A DNA stretch of 64,000 bases from Pseudothioclava arenosa (GCF_002358085.1 NZ_NTJD01000001.1:62001-126000); one strand, 5' to 3'; positions 28,172 through 37,751 are shown, counted from the stretch's first letter. Numbers and translations are program-made. The notes: a model not told the origin generated them from the letters alone.

Positions 28172-29167
28172 TCAGCGGCCAAGCATCTTGAAGTTCTCAA
28201 GCATATCATGGATCGAGGGGCCGACAAGGATGATCAGGAGCGGCGGCACGGTGAAGGCCATGGTGCCCAGCGTCATCTTGGTCGGGATCTTGTTGGCGAT
28301 TTCCTCGGCGCGCATCACGCGCTTGTCGCGCATGTCGGCGGCATAGAGGCGCAGCGCCTCGGCGATCGAGGTCCCGAATTGCTGCGACTGGATCATCACC
28401 GTCACGAAGCTCTGCACGTCGGGCAGCTCGGTGCGGGCCCCGAAGGCGCGCAGCACCGAGGGTTTATCAAGACCGGCCTTGATCTCATGGGCGACGGTCT
28501 CGAATTCCTCGCAGAGCGCGGGGTAGGAATTCGCCAGTTCCTTGGAGACGCGGATGATCCCCTGATCGAGCGATTGCCCCGCTTCGACGCAGACCAGCAG
28601 CATGTCGAGCGCATCCGGGAAGCCCGACTGGATCTCGGACTTGCGGGCCTCGACGCGCTGGTTCACCCAGCGTTTGGGCGCGTAATAGCCGAAGATGCCG
28701 GGCAGGACGACGGCCAGGATCATCTTGGTGGTGTCGAGCTGCGTGGCCTCGTTGGCATTGGCGAGGATGATGTAGCCCAGCCCGAGCACGACGCCGCCAA
28801 GGCCCAGCCCGAACTGGATCGCGTGGAAGGTGCGCACCGCATTGGGCGCCCGGTAGCCCGCGCGCTGCAGCCATTTGCGTGATTCCGACAGCTCTTCGGC
28901 CTTTTTCGGCTCCAGGAAGCCCGAGAATTTCTCGAGCTTGTCGGTGCCTGCGCCGGGGCGCAGCTGTTGCGCCTTGTCGGCCTTCTTGCCTATGCCCCGC
29001 TGGCCTTGGGGATTGCGCTTGTTACCCAACCGCTCCAGCGGATCGACCCGCTTCTTGAGCAACGAGGGCAGCGTGGCCAGAACCATCAGCCCGCCCACCG
29101 CGACAAGGGCGATCACCGGCCCCATCGGGCCAAGCTTTTCGGTCAGCAATGCGAGCAGTTGTTCCAT
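28172..29167 (-). CDS. tadC: Tad pilus inner-membrane platform protein TadC
   Basis: A 331-residue type II secretion F-domain protein with membrane helices at the N-terminus, in the middle and at the C-terminus. The GspF-like cytoplasmic segment contains GFPDALDMLLVCVEAGQSL and QSQQFGTSIAEALR. It partners TadB and TadA to assemble Flp pili. Confidence 0.94.
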   Translation of the reverse strand: MEQLLALLTEKLGPMGPVIALVAVGGLMVLATLPSLLKKRVDPLERLGNKRNPQGQRGIGKKADKAQQLRPGAGTDKLEKFSGFLEPKKAEELSESRKWLQRAGYRAPNAVRTFHAIQFGLGLGGVVLGLGYIILANANEATQLDTTKMILAVVLPGIFGYYAPKRWVNQRVEARKSEIQSGFPDALDMLLVCVEAGQSLDQGIIRVSKELANSYPALCEEFETVAHEIKAGLDKPSVLRAFGARTELPDVQSFVTVMIQSQQFGTSIAEALRLYAADMRDKRVMRAEEIANKIPTKMTLGTMAFTVPPLLIILVGPSIHDMLENFKMLGR

Positions 29168-29177
29168 GGGACTATCC

Positions 29178-30146
29178 TCAGACCTTGATCGTGGTCATGA
29201 CCTTCATGAAGGCGATGTTGCAGGCCAGCAGCACGAACACGGCGATCGCGGCGGGCATGAAATAGGGGGTTTCCTTGACGTCGTCGAAATAGTTCGGCGA
29301 GACCACCTGGATCACCACCAGCACGACGAGCGGGAAGGACGACAGGAACACGCCCGACCATTTCGGTTCGGCGGTGATGGCGCGCACCCGGCGGAACAGC
29401 CGGAACCGCGCGCGGATCACCTTGGCAAGGCCTTCGAGCACCTCGGCGAGGTTGCCGCCCGAGGTCTGCTGGATCGACACCGCCACCGCGAGGAAGCGCA
29501 AATCCTGCATGTCGAGCCGTTCGGCCAGCTCCTTGAGGGCATCGGCCATGTTGCGGCCATAGGCGGCCTCGTCGGCGATGATCCCGAATTCCGACCCCAG
29601 CGGGTCGGCGATTTCCTTGGCCACGGCCTGCACCGCCGAGGAGAACGGATGGCCCACGCGCAGGCTGCGCACCATCAGCTCCACCGCGTCGGGCAGTTGC
29701 TCTTCGGCGAGGCGAATGCGTTTGGAGGCCTTCATCGACACCCAGAGATAGACACCGCCCACGCCCATCACGATCGCGATGGCGATGCGCACCAGCGCCG
29801 CGGCTTCGGTCGCCACCGAGAGCCCGACAAAGGCAAAGGCGCTCAGCACCACCATCAGCAGCACCAGAACCATCGGCGAAAACGCGATATTCGCGAGCTG
29901 TGCCTTCTTGGCGAGCACCGAATACAGCGGGATGCCCTTGGCGTTCATGTGCTGCGTCGCCTGTTTGCGCAGCTGCTCCAGCACCTCGTCGCGCCGTCCG
30001 CCCTTTTCGAGCATCTCGAGGCGGCGGTTCACCCGGCTGTTGAGCGAGATCGACTTGCCGAAGGCCAGCACATAGATGCCCTCGACCAGCAAGATCACGG
30101 CGACGAAGATCAGCAGGTAGATGATCGGGGTGGGTGAGATGATCAT
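29178..30146 (-). CDS. tadB: Tad pilus inner-membrane platform protein TadB
   Basis: A 322-residue F-domain protein paralogous to TadC. The segment LPDAVELMVRSLRVGHPFSS and SIQQTSGGNLAEVLEGLAKV are TadB/GspF features. A helix at the extreme N-terminus and paired helices near residues 95-135 and 270-320 are visible. It lies ten bases upstream of tadC on the minus strand. Confidence 0.94.
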   Translation of the reverse strand: MIISPTPIIYLLIFVAVILLVEGIYVLAFGKSISLNSRVNRRLEMLEKGGRRDEVLEQLRKQATQHMNAKGIPLYSVLAKKAQLANIAFSPMVLVLLMVVLSAFAFVGLSVATEAAALVRIAIAIVMGVGGVYLWVSMKASKRIRLAEEQLPDAVELMVRSLRVGHPFSSAVQAVAKEIADPLGSEFGIIADEAAYGRNMADALKELAERLDMQDLRFLAVAVSIQQTSGGNLAEVLEGLAKVIRARFRLFRRVRAITAEPKWSGVFLSSFPLVVLVVIQVVSPNYFDDVKETPYFMPAAIAVFVLLACNIAFMKVMTTIKV

Positions 30147-30158
30147 GGCGGTCCCCTC

Positions 30159-31610
30159 TTAGTCCTGCACGGGTTCGTAGATCGAGGCGGGCAGATCGTA
30201 GCCCCACTGGCGGAAGCGGTCCGAGTAATGCGAGCGCACGCCGGTCGCGGTAAAGCGGCCGATGATCTTGCCATCGGGGGCAAGGCCCAGGCGCTCGTAG
30301 CGGAAGATTTCCTGCATCGAGATCACGTCGCCTTCCATCCCGGTGATCTCGGTGATCGAGACCATCCGGCGCGAGCCGTCCTGCAGACGCGAGGCCTGCA
30401 CGATCAGGTTCACAGCCGAGGCGATCTGCGAGCGCACCGCCTTGATCGGCATCTCGATCCCGGCCATGGCGACCATGTTTTCCAGACGGCTGATGCCGTC
30501 GCGCGCCGAGTTGGCGTGGATCGTGGTCATCGAGCCGTCGTGGCCCGTGTTCATCGCCTGCAGCATGTCGATGACCTCTTCGCCGCGGGTTTCCCCCACG
30601 ATGATCCGGTCGGGGCGCATCCGCAGCGCGTTGCGCAGACAGTCGCGCTGGCTGACCTCGCCCTTGCCTTCGACGTTCGGCGGGCGGCTTTCCATCCGGC
30701 CCACATGCACCTGCTGGAGCTGAAGTTCCGCCGTATCCTCGATGGTCAGGATGCGTTCGGAGTTGTCGATGAACGAAGACAGCGCGTTCAGCGTGGTGGT
30801 CTTACCCGAGCCCGTCCCGCCGGAGACGATGACGTTCAGGCGGGTCGAGACGGCGGCCTGCAGATAGGCGGCCATTTCCTCGGTAAAGGCGCCGAAGCGG
30901 ACAAGATCGTCGATGCCCAGCTTGTCCTTCTTGAATTTCCGGATCGAGACCAGCGAGCCATCCACCGCGATCGGCGGCACCATGGCGTTGAAGCGCGAGC
31001 CGTCTTTCAGGCGGGCGTCGACATAGGGTGTGGATTCATCGACGCGACGACCCACGGCCGACACGATCTTGTCGATGATGCGCAGAAGGTGGCGTTCATC
31101 CTTGAAGGTGATGTCGGTCAGTTCCAGCTTGCCCGAGCGTTCGACAAAGATCTGCTGCGGGCCGTTGACCAGAATATCGTTGACCGAGTCGTCTTTCAGC
31201 AAAGGCTCCAGCGGGCCGAGACCCATCACCTCGTCGTAAAGCTCGTTGTTGAGCGTCTGCCGGTCGGATTGGGTCAGCGCCACCGCCATGTCGTTCAGCG
31301 CCTCGGCGGTGATCGCACTGATCTCGTGGCGCAGATCGGCCTCGCGGGCGGTTTCCAGCGCGGCAAGATTGAGATTTTCCAAGAGCCGCTTGTGCAGCTC
31401 CACCTTCATCTCGCTCATCTTTTCCTTGCGCTTGCGCTCCTTGTCGGCGGCCATCGCCATCGCGGCGGCTTGCGGCGAAGGTTTGCGCTGTGCCGCGGCC
31501 ATCGCGCGCGCCTCAGGCGCGGGCTTCGGAGTGGCTTGCGGCACGGCCTGCAGAGGTGCTGCGCCAGCCGGAACCTTGGTGGGGGCGGGCTTTTTGTAAC
31601 GCGAGAACAT
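30159..31610 (-). CDS. tadA: Tad/Cpa secretion ATPase TadA (CpaF)
   Basis: A 483-residue hexameric VirB11/GspE-family ATPase that powers pilus assembly. The N-terminal 60 residues are Pro/Ala/Lys-rich; then come [20 protein letters not shown], Walker [14 protein letters not shown] and downstream [20 protein letters not shown] with the conserved Glu and His boxes. It lies between tadZ and tadB in the usual order. Confidence 0.96.
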   Translation of the reverse strand: MFSRYKKPAPTKVPAGAAPLQAVPQATPKPAPEARAMAAAQRKPSPQAAAMAMAADKERKRKEKMSEMKVELHKRLLENLNLAALETAREADLRHEISAITAEALNDMAVALTQSDRQTLNNELYDEVMGLGPLEPLLKDDSVNDILVNGPQQIFVERSGKLELTDITFKDERHLLRIIDKIVSAVGRRVDESTPYVDARLKDGSRFNAMVPPIAVDGSLVSIRKFKKDKLGIDDLVRFGAFTEEMAAYLQAAVSTRLNVIVSGGTGSGKTTTLNALSSFIDNSERILTIEDTAELQLQQVHVGRMESRPPNVEGKGEVSQRDCLRNALRMRPDRIIVGETRGEEVIDMLQAMNTGHDGSMTTIHANSARDGISRLENMVAMAGIEMPIKAVRSQIASAVNLIVQASRLQDGSRRMVSITEITGMEGDVISMQEIFRYERLGLAPDGKIIGRFTATGVRSHYSDRFRQWGYDLPASIYEPVQD

Positions 31611-31632
31611 CGGCGGGCCTCTGGGTTAAGGA

Positions 31633-32898
31633 TCAGGCGCCAGCCGCGGTCTCGGCCGCGTCATTGAGCGCATAAATGGATTGAGCGAGCTTCTGAATTT
31701 CCTTGCGGGCCGGGCACTTGGCGGCGCTCTCGGCCAGCGGCACGCCGTGGTCGTTGGCCTGCGTGGCGAGCTTGCCGACATCCGAGATCAGCACGTCGAT
31801 CGAGATGTCGAGGCTCTCGGCCATGCGCTTGATCCGCGACTTGCCGGTCAGGTCGGTGAATTTCGGCGCGCGGTTCAGCACGTAGCGCAGCTTTTCGGCG
31901 GGCAGCCCTTCGGCCTGCAGCGCGCGCACCAGCCGCAGCGCATTCTGCGCCGAGCGCATGTCCAGTTCGAGCAGCGCGAAATAGACATGCGCCTGTTTCA
32001 GCACGGCCTCGGTCCAGGACACGACAGTTTTCGGCATGTCGATCACGACGAAATCGAAATTCGCCCGTGCGATGTCGATCAGCCTGTCCAGATCTTCGGA
32101 GTTCAGCAGGTCGAGCGGCAGCATGTCGGCCGGCGCGGTCAGCACCTGCAGGCGGTCGTTAAAGGTCAGCAGCGCCTGCGAGAAAGACTCGCCATCCATA
32201 TTGGCCGTGTCGACGAGCAGGTCATAGACCAGCTCGCGCCGCGGCAGGTCGAGGCTGGTCGCGACCGAGCCGAACTGCAGGTCGAGATCGAGCAGGCAGA
32301 CGCGCGGCGGCGTGCCGGGGTCCTTCTTGGTGCCGAGGTTCAGCGTCGCCAGTTCCCAGGCGAGGTTGACGGCGAAAGTCGTGCTGCCGACACCGCCCGC
32401 CAGGCCATGCACGGCCAGCACAACGCCATCCTTGCCGCCCGTCGCCTTGAAGCCCGTGTCGCCATGCTGCGGCATCTCGGGCGGCAGTTCGGCCTGGCCA
32501 AGCCGCTCGATCGCCTCATGCAGGGCGCCTTCGGGCAGCGGGTAGGGCACGAAATCATCGGCGCCAAGACGCAGCAACTGGTGCAGCGCGATCGGGCTGA
32601 CCTCATCGGCGATCAGGATCACCCGGATCGCCTTTTCCTTGGCCAGCGAGATGATTGCGGAAATCCGGCTGAGGTCGCCCTCATCCTCGGCATCGACGGC
32701 GATCGCGATGAATTCCAGCGCATCGGCCTCGGGCTGCCCAAGAAACAACCCGGCATCGTCGAAACTCAGGTCGCCCCAGTTCTCGCCAAGCTCGGTCTCC
32801 ATGTCTTCGACCAGAAGATCGAAGTTGGAAACGTCGCGCGACACCGTGCACGCCAGAATCGGCGCGGGCTCGGGGTTCAAGACTGCAACTGCACTCAT
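31633..32898 (-). CDS. tadZ: Pilus localisation protein TadZ (CpaE), ParA/MinD-like
   Basis: A 421-residue protein with an N-terminal receiver-like domain and a C-terminal MinD/ParA-type ATPase domain. The P-loop reads GLAGGVGSTTFAVNLAWE: the usual Lys of the deviant Walker A (KGGxGKT) is replaced, as in the atypical TadZ group. The lines LLDLDLQFGS and FVVIDMPKTV fit the MinD fold. It targets the Tad machine to the pole. I chose the ATG at 32898; a 33108 start would add 70 atypical residues. Confidence 0.92.
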   Translation of the reverse strand: MSAVAVLNPEPAPILACTVSRDVSNFDLLVEDMETELGENWGDLSFDDAGLFLGQPEADALEFIAIAVDAEDEGDLSRISAIISLAKEKAIRVILIADEVSPIALHQLLRLGADDFVPYPLPEGALHEAIERLGQAELPPEMPQHGDTGFKATGGKDGVVLAVHGLAGGVGSTTFAVNLAWELATLNLGTKKDPGTPPRVCLLDLDLQFGSVATSLDLPRRELVYDLLVDTANMDGESFSQALLTFNDRLQVLTAPADMLPLDLLNSEDLDRLIDIARANFDFVVIDMPKTVVSWTEAVLKQAHVYFALLELDMRSAQNALRLVRALQAEGLPAEKLRYVLNRAPKFTDLTGKSRIKRMAESLDISIDVLISDVGKLATQANDHGVPLAESAAKCPARKEIQKLAQSIYALNDAAETAAGA

Positions 32899-33150
32899 CG
32901 CGTCGGTCCTTATCCAGATGGCCGGGACGCCCCGCGGGGAGGGGTGAGCTGAACCCCGCGATCGTTTCCAGGCCGGGTGCGACTCTGCGGACGCACCTCT
33001 CCTTTGCAGACCAAGATCGGCATCAATCTTGGCGAGATTGGGGCCGAATTTTTTCCATTGTGGGGATTTGGGCGACGATAACGGCAAAAATGCGGGCTTT
33101 GTTTTCACAAGCCCGCCCGAAGAGGAAACAATTCCGGTTGATTCTGTCGA

Positions 33151-33801
33151 TTAGTCGCCTTGGGTCGTGCCTTCGATCTGCGTGATCGGGATCACCGATG
33201 CCGAGCGGATATATTCGCGGAACACGACCTGCGCATATTTCCCGTTCAGCACCGCCGGATGCGAGTTCACGAAGCCCGAGACCTCGGTCACGGTGCGGCG
33301 ATTCTGCTCGTTCGGCTCCTGCGTGAAGATCAGCGGCTGGGTTTCGCCGTAGCTGACCACCGCTTCGAGGCGCGAACGCGAGATGCCTTGTCCGGTCAGA
33401 TAGGCAACGACAGCGCGGGCGCGCTTCATGCCCAGCGACTTGTTATAGGCATTGGTCCCGACGAGGTCGGTATGCCCGAAGACGCGGAAGCGGACTTCGG
33501 GGAATTGCTTGATCCAGTCGGCCTGCTGGCGCAGCACCGCCTGCGCCTCGGGGGTCAGAACCGCCGAGTTGAAGGCGAAGTTGACGGTGTTCGGCACCTC
33601 GCCCGCGAAACGCTTCGCCAGCGAGATGGTGAAGTCACGCGCGCCGCTCTGCACGAGCGTGTTGTTCATCGTGGCATTGCCGAAATAGCCGGTGTCGAGC
33701 TGGCTGCCAGCCTCCGAATAGAAGGCGCGGCCTTGCGGCCCGCAGGCCGAGAGTGCGAGCCCGGCGGCCAACGCCGCGATCCCGAGAAATGTCGTTTTCA
33801 T
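33151..33801 (-). CDS. OmpA-family lipoprotein of the tad locus
   Basis: A 216-residue lipoprotein with lipobox LSAC and a C-terminal OmpA domain (VRFRVFGHTDLVGTNAYNKS, MKRARAVVAYLTG). It probably fixes the secretin complex to peptidoglycan. Its position between cpaC and tadZ is common in alphaproteobacterial tad loci. A 252-base gap to tadZ holds no gene I recognise. Confidence 0.88.
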   Translation of the reverse strand: MKTTFLGIAALAAGLALSACGPQGRAFYSEAGSQLDTGYFGNATMNNTLVQSGARDFTISLAKRFAGEVPNTVNFAFNSAVLTPEAQAVLRQQADWIKQFPEVRFRVFGHTDLVGTNAYNKSLGMKRARAVVAYLTGQGISRSRLEAVVSYGETQPLIFTQEPNEQNRRTVTEVSGFVNSHPAVLNGKYAQVVFREYIRSASVIPITQIEGTTQGD

Positions 33802-33823
33802 CACTTTCTCCCGTGCCCGCTGC

Positions 33824-35251
33824 TCATTCCATCACATAGCCATAGGACCCCGAGAAGTCCTGCTTCGCCACTTCGGCCGCCGCACCCGATTTCGGGCCTT
33901 TCTCGGTCTTGCCGAAGAGGAAGAACTCAGCCTCGCTGGGCGGACGCACGCGGTCGGTCGGCAGCGCCAGCGCCTCGCCGCGCGTCGGCGTAACCAGATG
34001 CGGCGTCACGATAATCACCAGCTCCGACTGCTGGCGCGAATATTCCGCCGAGCGGAACAGCGCGCCCAGAACCGGGATGTCGCCCAGCCACGGCACCTGG
34101 CCGCTGAGGTCGTAGAAGTCGTCTTGCAGCAGGCCCGCGATGGCAAAGCTCTCGCCGTCGCGCATCTCGACGGTGGTCGAGGTGCGGCGGGTCTTGAAGG
34201 CGTTGACCGCAAAGCCGCCCGAGGACATCGACACCGAGGTATCGACGCCCGAGACCTCGGCTGCGATCTCGAGGTTGATCAGGTCACCATCGACGACGCG
34301 GGGCGTGAAGGCCATCGCGACACCGAAGGGTTTGTATTCGATTTTCACGCCGCCGTTGTCATCCACGACCGGGATCGGATACTCGCCACCCGCCAGGAAG
34401 TCGGCCTTCTGGCCCGACAGCGCGGTCAGGTTCGGTTCGGCCAGCGTGCGCACGGCGCCTTTCGATTCGAGCGCTTCCATCAGCACGGCGAATTCGAGGC
34501 TGCCTGCCGAGAAGCCAAGGCCAAGCGCGCCTTCCGTCGAGCTGTCGATCGGGATCGTGCCATTGCCGGTTTCCGGGAACGCGCCGGAGACCGCGCCCGA
34601 TTGGGTGAAGTTGCCGGTGCCGCCGATGATGCCGACATTGTCGCCAAAGCCCGTGCCCTTGATCGCGAGAGAGGCGCTGAGGTTCTTGGCGACCGAGCGC
34701 TGCATCTCGGCGAAGCGCACCTTCAGCATCACCTGTTGGGTGCCGCCGACCGACATCAGGTTCGAGACGCGGCCGGGAGCGTAGCGGTTCGCAAGGTCGA
34801 GCGCGCGGTCGAGTTTGGCCGAGGAAGAGACCGTGCCCGAGAGCACGATGCCGTCATTGGCGGTGCGCACCTCGATGCTTTCGCCGGGCAGGATCTGGCT
34901 GAGGCGTTCCTTGAACTCGCCGATATCCGGGGTGACCTGCACCTCGACATTGGTGATCAGCTTGCCGTCGCCGCCGAGGATCGTCATCGTCGTGCGGCCG
35001 GGGACCTTGCCAAGGATATAGATCGTGCGATCGGACAGCGTCGTGATATCCGCGATGCCGGGATTTGCGATCGAAAGCTCTGCGAAGGGCTGGTCGCTTT
35101 CGACCACCACGGCGCGGTTCATCGGGACCGAAAGCGGATTCGAGGCAGAGCCCGTCATCACGCGCAGCGTCTCCGCTTGCGCCGGCGACAGCGTGGCCAA
35201 AGCCAGTGCACTGCCCAGCATGCATGCTTTCAAGAAATTGCTCAGTTTCAT
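33824..35251 (-). CDS. cpaC: Tad/Cpa outer-membrane secretin CpaC (RcpA)
   Basis: A 475-residue secretin: signal peptide ending near AQAE, an N-terminal domain (VVESDQPFAELSIANPGIAD), a BON-like segment and the C-terminal secretin core with VMLKVRFAEMQR and the signature VPWLGDIPVLGALFRS. It forms the outer-membrane channel for the Flp pilus. Confidence 0.95.
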   Translation of the reverse strand: MKLSNFLKACMLGSALALATLSPAQAETLRVMTGSASNPLSVPMNRAVVVESDQPFAELSIANPGIADITTLSDRTIYILGKVPGRTTMTILGGDGKLITNVEVQVTPDIGEFKERLSQILPGESIEVRTANDGIVLSGTVSSSAKLDRALDLANRYAPGRVSNLMSVGGTQQVMLKVRFAEMQRSVAKNLSASLAIKGTGFGDNVGIIGGTGNFTQSGAVSGAFPETGNGTIPIDSSTEGALGLGFSAGSLEFAVLMEALESKGAVRTLAEPNLTALSGQKADFLAGGEYPIPVVDDNGGVKIEYKPFGVAMAFTPRVVDGDLINLEIAAEVSGVDTSVSMSSGGFAVNAFKTRRTSTTVEMRDGESFAIAGLLQDDFYDLSGQVPWLGDIPVLGALFRSAEYSRQQSELVIIVTPHLVTPTRGEALALPTDRVRPPSEAEFFLFGKTEKGPKSGAAAEVAKQDFSGSYGYVME

Positions 35252-35407
35252 TGTGACCTGCCTCTCCGATCACGCCAGGTTACAGGTCTGATGCCTGTTT
35301 AACGTGGTTTTTCTGCCCATTATTGCCGGTAGCATGCCGGAAACGTGGAATCTTTGCAAGAATCAACCGTTTGGCTTGCGATTTTCATGTGGGGAATGCG
35401 CAACAGA

Positions 35408-35433
35408 CCAAAGCCCGCCGGGTGGGCGGGCTT
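35408..35433 (-). terminator. Hairpin between cpaB and cpaC
   Basis: Perfect 9 bp stem AAGCCCGCC / GGCGGGCTT (35411-35419 / 35425-35433) followed on the minus strand only by a short T-run. It may cut part of the transcription from cpaB into cpaC and the rest of the operon. The T-run is too short to call a strong terminator. Confidence 0.5.
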
Positions 35434-35462
35434 CGGGTAATCGTCTGAATTCGCGGGGTACA

Positions 35463-36332
35463 TCAGTTCGTGCAGGGGATTTCGACTTCGACGAGTTCCC
35501 CGCCCTTGCGGTTGCGGATCGTGCAGATCTGCTTCTTCTCGACCCGGATTTCGGCGGCGCGTTCAATGCCCAGAAGCGTGTCACGGTCCAGCTCGATCGG
35601 GTTTGCGGCCGCGGTTTCGCTCATGCCCACAAGCGAAAGCGTCAGCTTGCCGGTCGACTGCGCGAGCGTGAGCGCGGCAACCTCTTCGGGCGAGACTTCC
35701 GCGGTGACGGTGCGGGCGATCTTGGTTTCTTCCGAGCGGTCCGCGTCGGCGCTCTGGTCGATCGCGATCAGTTTCACGCTCGACATGATGAGCTTGGTGA
35801 CCGGCGCGTCACTAATGCTGCCCGACCAGTAGACGTCGACGTAGCTGCCCGGACGCGGGAAGCCCGAAACGCCCGAGGTCGCATCGACCTTCATGGTGAA
35901 AGCGCGCATGCCCGGCGCGAGGTTCGCCGCGATCCCGGCATCGACGCCAGGCGGGGTGACCTTGGTCGCCAGAAGCGGCTCGAAGGGTTCATAAGAACGC
36001 AGGGCGGCGCGCGGGCGGGTCTCGCCTTCGGCAAAGGCCGCGACCTTGATCTCGGGGGCGGTCTGGGGCGCGGTCAGCAGGTGGAAGACACCCGCCGGCG
36101 TCTTGCCCTTTTGAACCTTGATCACTTCGAGGTCTGCGAGGGTAAAGCGCTCGCCGTATTTCAGCGGGCGTTTGACCACGACCACATCGATCATCGCCGG
36201 GGCGTTTTTCTGGGAGGCAAGCAGGTAGTCGCGTTCACGCTGGAACTGCGCAATCTGACCCTGCGCCATGTAAACGGCCATGCCGGCAAGTGCGATGCCA
36301 AGAGCCAGAAACAGGACAAAGACTAGACGCAT
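35463..36332 (-). CDS. cpaB: Flp pilus assembly protein CpaB (RcpC)
   Basis: A 289-residue periplasmic protein anchored by an N-terminal helix (MRLVFVLFLALGIALAG), with an SAF-like domain (VVVKRPLKYGERFTLADLEV) and a C-terminal CpaB domain. It ends in a Cys pair region (QICTIRNRKGG ... PCTN). It acts with the secretin. The ATG at 36332 is chosen over 36377. Confidence 0.93.
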   Translation of the reverse strand: MRLVFVLFLALGIALAGMAVYMAQGQIAQFQRERDYLLASQKNAPAMIDVVVVKRPLKYGERFTLADLEVIKVQKGKTPAGVFHLLTAPQTAPEIKVAAFAEGETRPRAALRSYEPFEPLLATKVTPPGVDAGIAANLAPGMRAFTMKVDATSGVSGFPRPGSYVDVYWSGSISDAPVTKLIMSSVKLIAIDQSADADRSEETKIARTVTAEVSPEEVAALTLAQSTGKLTLSLVGMSETAAANPIELDRDTLLGIERAAEIRVEKKQICTIRNRKGGELVEVEIPCTN

Positions 36333-36442
36333 CTTACTTTCCCTCGTTTTGCAACGGACCCCAACAGGCCGGGCCAAGCCTTACCATTCGGTCAAATTGC
36401 GGCTTTTTGGTGGCCGCGCGCCGCTCTCCCTGCGGCGTGTCG

Positions 36443-36640
36443 TCAGAACGACGTCGTAACCGATTGCGATGACAGGAACCGCGCCACATCGAGCGCGGCA
36501 TTATCGGCTTCGGACCAGATCACGCCGCCGACAAGGAAACCAAGCGAGACGATTGCGGCCGTCAGAACGACCCAGTCGACGGTGACCGCACCGCTTTCAT
36601 CGGTGAGGCAAATCCGCAGCTTGATGAGGGTCTTGATCAT
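36443..36640 (-). CDS. Flp-like pilin, divergent paralog
   Basis: A 65-residue protein: short basic leader (MIKTLIKLRICLTDES), then G-AVTVDWVVLTAAIV, a single hydrophobic helix and a Ser/Thr-containing tail ending VTTSF. The leader and helix match Flp prepilins, cleaved after Gly by CpaA. It differs from the other three copies in the leader and tail and may be a minor pilin. It lies between cpaB and the flp cluster. Confidence 0.82.
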   Translation of the reverse strand: MIKTLIKLRICLTDESGAVTVDWVVLTAAIVSLGFLVGGVIWSEADNAALDVARFLSSQSVTTSF

Positions 36641-36783
36641 ACGCCGACCTTTCCGAACTCACAGGGGGGCTCACGGCCCATTCCTCATAGTTTTCGCCTG
36701 ACAAGGTGGCGTAAATTGGGCGAAAGCGAGAATTGTTTTAGTTTGCGCACCAACGTTTTTCTGTGAAATCAAGGCATTGAATC

Positions 36784-36811
36784 GAAAAGAGCCGCCCCGT
36801 AGGGCGGCTCT
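36784..36811 (-). terminator. Terminator after flp copy 1
   Basis: Perfect 10 bp stem AGAGCCGCCC / GGGCGGCTCT with loop CGTA on the plus strand; on the minus strand it is followed by a short T-run. It ends flp copy 1 and separates it from the divergent pilin and cpaB, consistent with much higher pilin than machine expression. Confidence 0.85.
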
Positions 36812-36834
36812 GATTTTTGCCTGGTGGGACCGAC

Positions 36835-37029
36835 TTAGAAGGTGGTCTTGACCGAGGCGGTGTTCAGGTAGCTGGCGATGTCGCCGGTCAGGGTGGCGGT
36901 TTCCTGACGGATCAGGGCCAGAGCGGCGGCGCCGAGGCCGACGACAGCAGCGGTGAGCACAACCCAGTCAACGGTCACAGCGCCGTCTTCTTCGTTGCGG
37001 AACTTGCGGGTCAGTTTGAACAGTTTCAT
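36835..37029 (-). CDS. flp: Flp pilin, copy 1
   Basis: A 64-residue prepilin: basic leader MKLFKLTRKFRNEEDG, predicted cleavage after Gly16, then AVTVDWVVLTAAVVGLG forming the hydrophobic assembly helix, and a tail with several Thr/Ser ending SVKTTF. The usual Glu5 of type IV prepilins is Asp and the usual Tyr of Flp (EY) is Trp. The start at 37029 has GGAGAGATCC directly upstream; a 37098 start would wrongly extend the leader. Protein identical to copy 3. Confidence 0.92.
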   Translation of the reverse strand: MKLFKLTRKFRNEEDGAVTVDWVVLTAAVVGLGAAALALIRQETATLTGDIASYLNTASVKTTF

Positions 37030-37210
37030 TGGATCTCTCCGTTTGGGTCTCAGGGTTTCTCCGCGAAACTCTGGTCGACCTCTGACCGGGTTTAGCATCG
37101 CGGCATGGGCTCTTTATCGGCTTGGATTCGGGCGCGATTTGGGCCGCTCTTGGCTATCTTCGGGGAATTTTACGATCAATTTTGCGCTGAAGCGCCACCC
37201 CCGGACCCCG

Positions 37211-37243
37211 AAAAATAAGAAGGACCGCCCCAAGGGCGGCCCT
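37211..37243 (-). terminator. Terminator after flp copy 2
   Basis: Stem AGGACCGCCC / GGGCGGCCCT with one A-C mismatch and a CAA loop, followed on the minus strand by TCTTATTTTT. The sequence is not the same as the terminators of copies 1 and 3. Confidence 0.85.
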
Positions 37244-37269
37244 CCAGAAGCGCGAATTGCGCGACCAGC

Positions 37270-37464
37270 TTAGAAGGTGGTCTTCACCGAGGCGGTGTTC
37301 AGGTAGCTCGCGATGTCGCCGGTCAGGGTCGCGGTTTCCTGACGGATGAGCATCAGAGCGGCGGCGCCGAGGCCGACGACAGCAGCGGTGAGCACAACCC
37401 AGTCAACGGTCACAGCGCCGTCTTCTTCGTTGCGGAACTTGCGGGTCAGTTTGAACAGTTTCAT
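37270..37464 (-). CDS. flp: Flp pilin, copy 2
   Basis: A 64-residue prepilin that differs from copies 1 and 3 only by Met for Ala in the helix segment GLGAAAL(M/A)LIRQ. Leader, cleavage Gly and Thr/Ser tail are the same. The coding DNA is close to but not identical with the others, while its flanks are different, so it is an older duplicate partly homogenised with its neighbours. Ribosome site GGAGAGATCC is shared. The 287-base gap upstream (37465-37751) holds the copy-2 upstream region and the copy-3 terminator and no convincing gene. Confidence 0.92.
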   Translation of the reverse strand: MKLFKLTRKFRNEEDGAVTVDWVVLTAAVVGLGAAALMLIRQETATLTGDIASYLNTASVKTTF

Positions 37465-37520
37465 TGGATCTCTCCTTGGGGTGTCAGTGATCTGTTGCAG
37501 GTTAGCGCGCCGTTCGAACC

Positions 37521-37554
37521 ACCTCTGACCAGGGCCTTGCGTCGCGGTATGAGG
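37521..37554 (-). promoter_or_regulatory. Upstream element shared by the flp copies
   Basis: On the plus strand, ACCTCTGACC-(A/G)GG...GC(A/G)TCGCGG(C/T)ATGAGG is kept between copy 2 (here) and copy 3 (37995-38028), and mostly in copy 1 (about 37078-37107), although the bases around it differ. It lies about 50-90 bases upstream of each flp start, where a promoter or activator site would be. I cannot assign a sigma factor. Confidence 0.45.
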
Positions 37555-37700
37555 ATGTTATCGCCCCGCAATCGGGCGCAAATGGGGCGAGTTCTGGCAA
37601 TATTATGGGTAATTCAGAAACCATTTTGCGGCTTGCAATCCGGGCGCTTGCATCCTGCGAGCGGCGTGCCCCGTGGCGTCGCAACAGATTGATAAACAAA

Positions 37701-37728
37701 GAAAAGAGCCACCCCGTAGGGCGGCTCT
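37701..37728 (-). terminator. Terminator after flp copy 3
   Basis: As in copy 1, but the single base change A37711 turns one G-C pair into a G-U pair in the minus-strand RNA. The hairpin is thus preserved. Confidence 0.85.
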
Positions 37729-37751
37729 GATTTTTGCCTGGTGGGACCGAC

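Larger units (their letters stand above)
36784..37107. repeat. 324 bp direct repeat, unit 1 (flp gene with flanks)
   Basis: Reading both units base by base I find one difference in 324 positions from 37701-38024: G36794 against A37711. The unit covers terminator, complete flp gene, ribosome binding site and upstream region. Sequence diverges abruptly on both sides. This indicates recent duplication or gene conversion. Confidence 0.95.

Noticed and set aside
37502-37699. 65-codon minus-strand frame between flp copies 2 and 3
   Set aside because: No ribosome site, no Flp features, composition unlike a pilin. It overlaps the conserved upstream region of flp copy 2.
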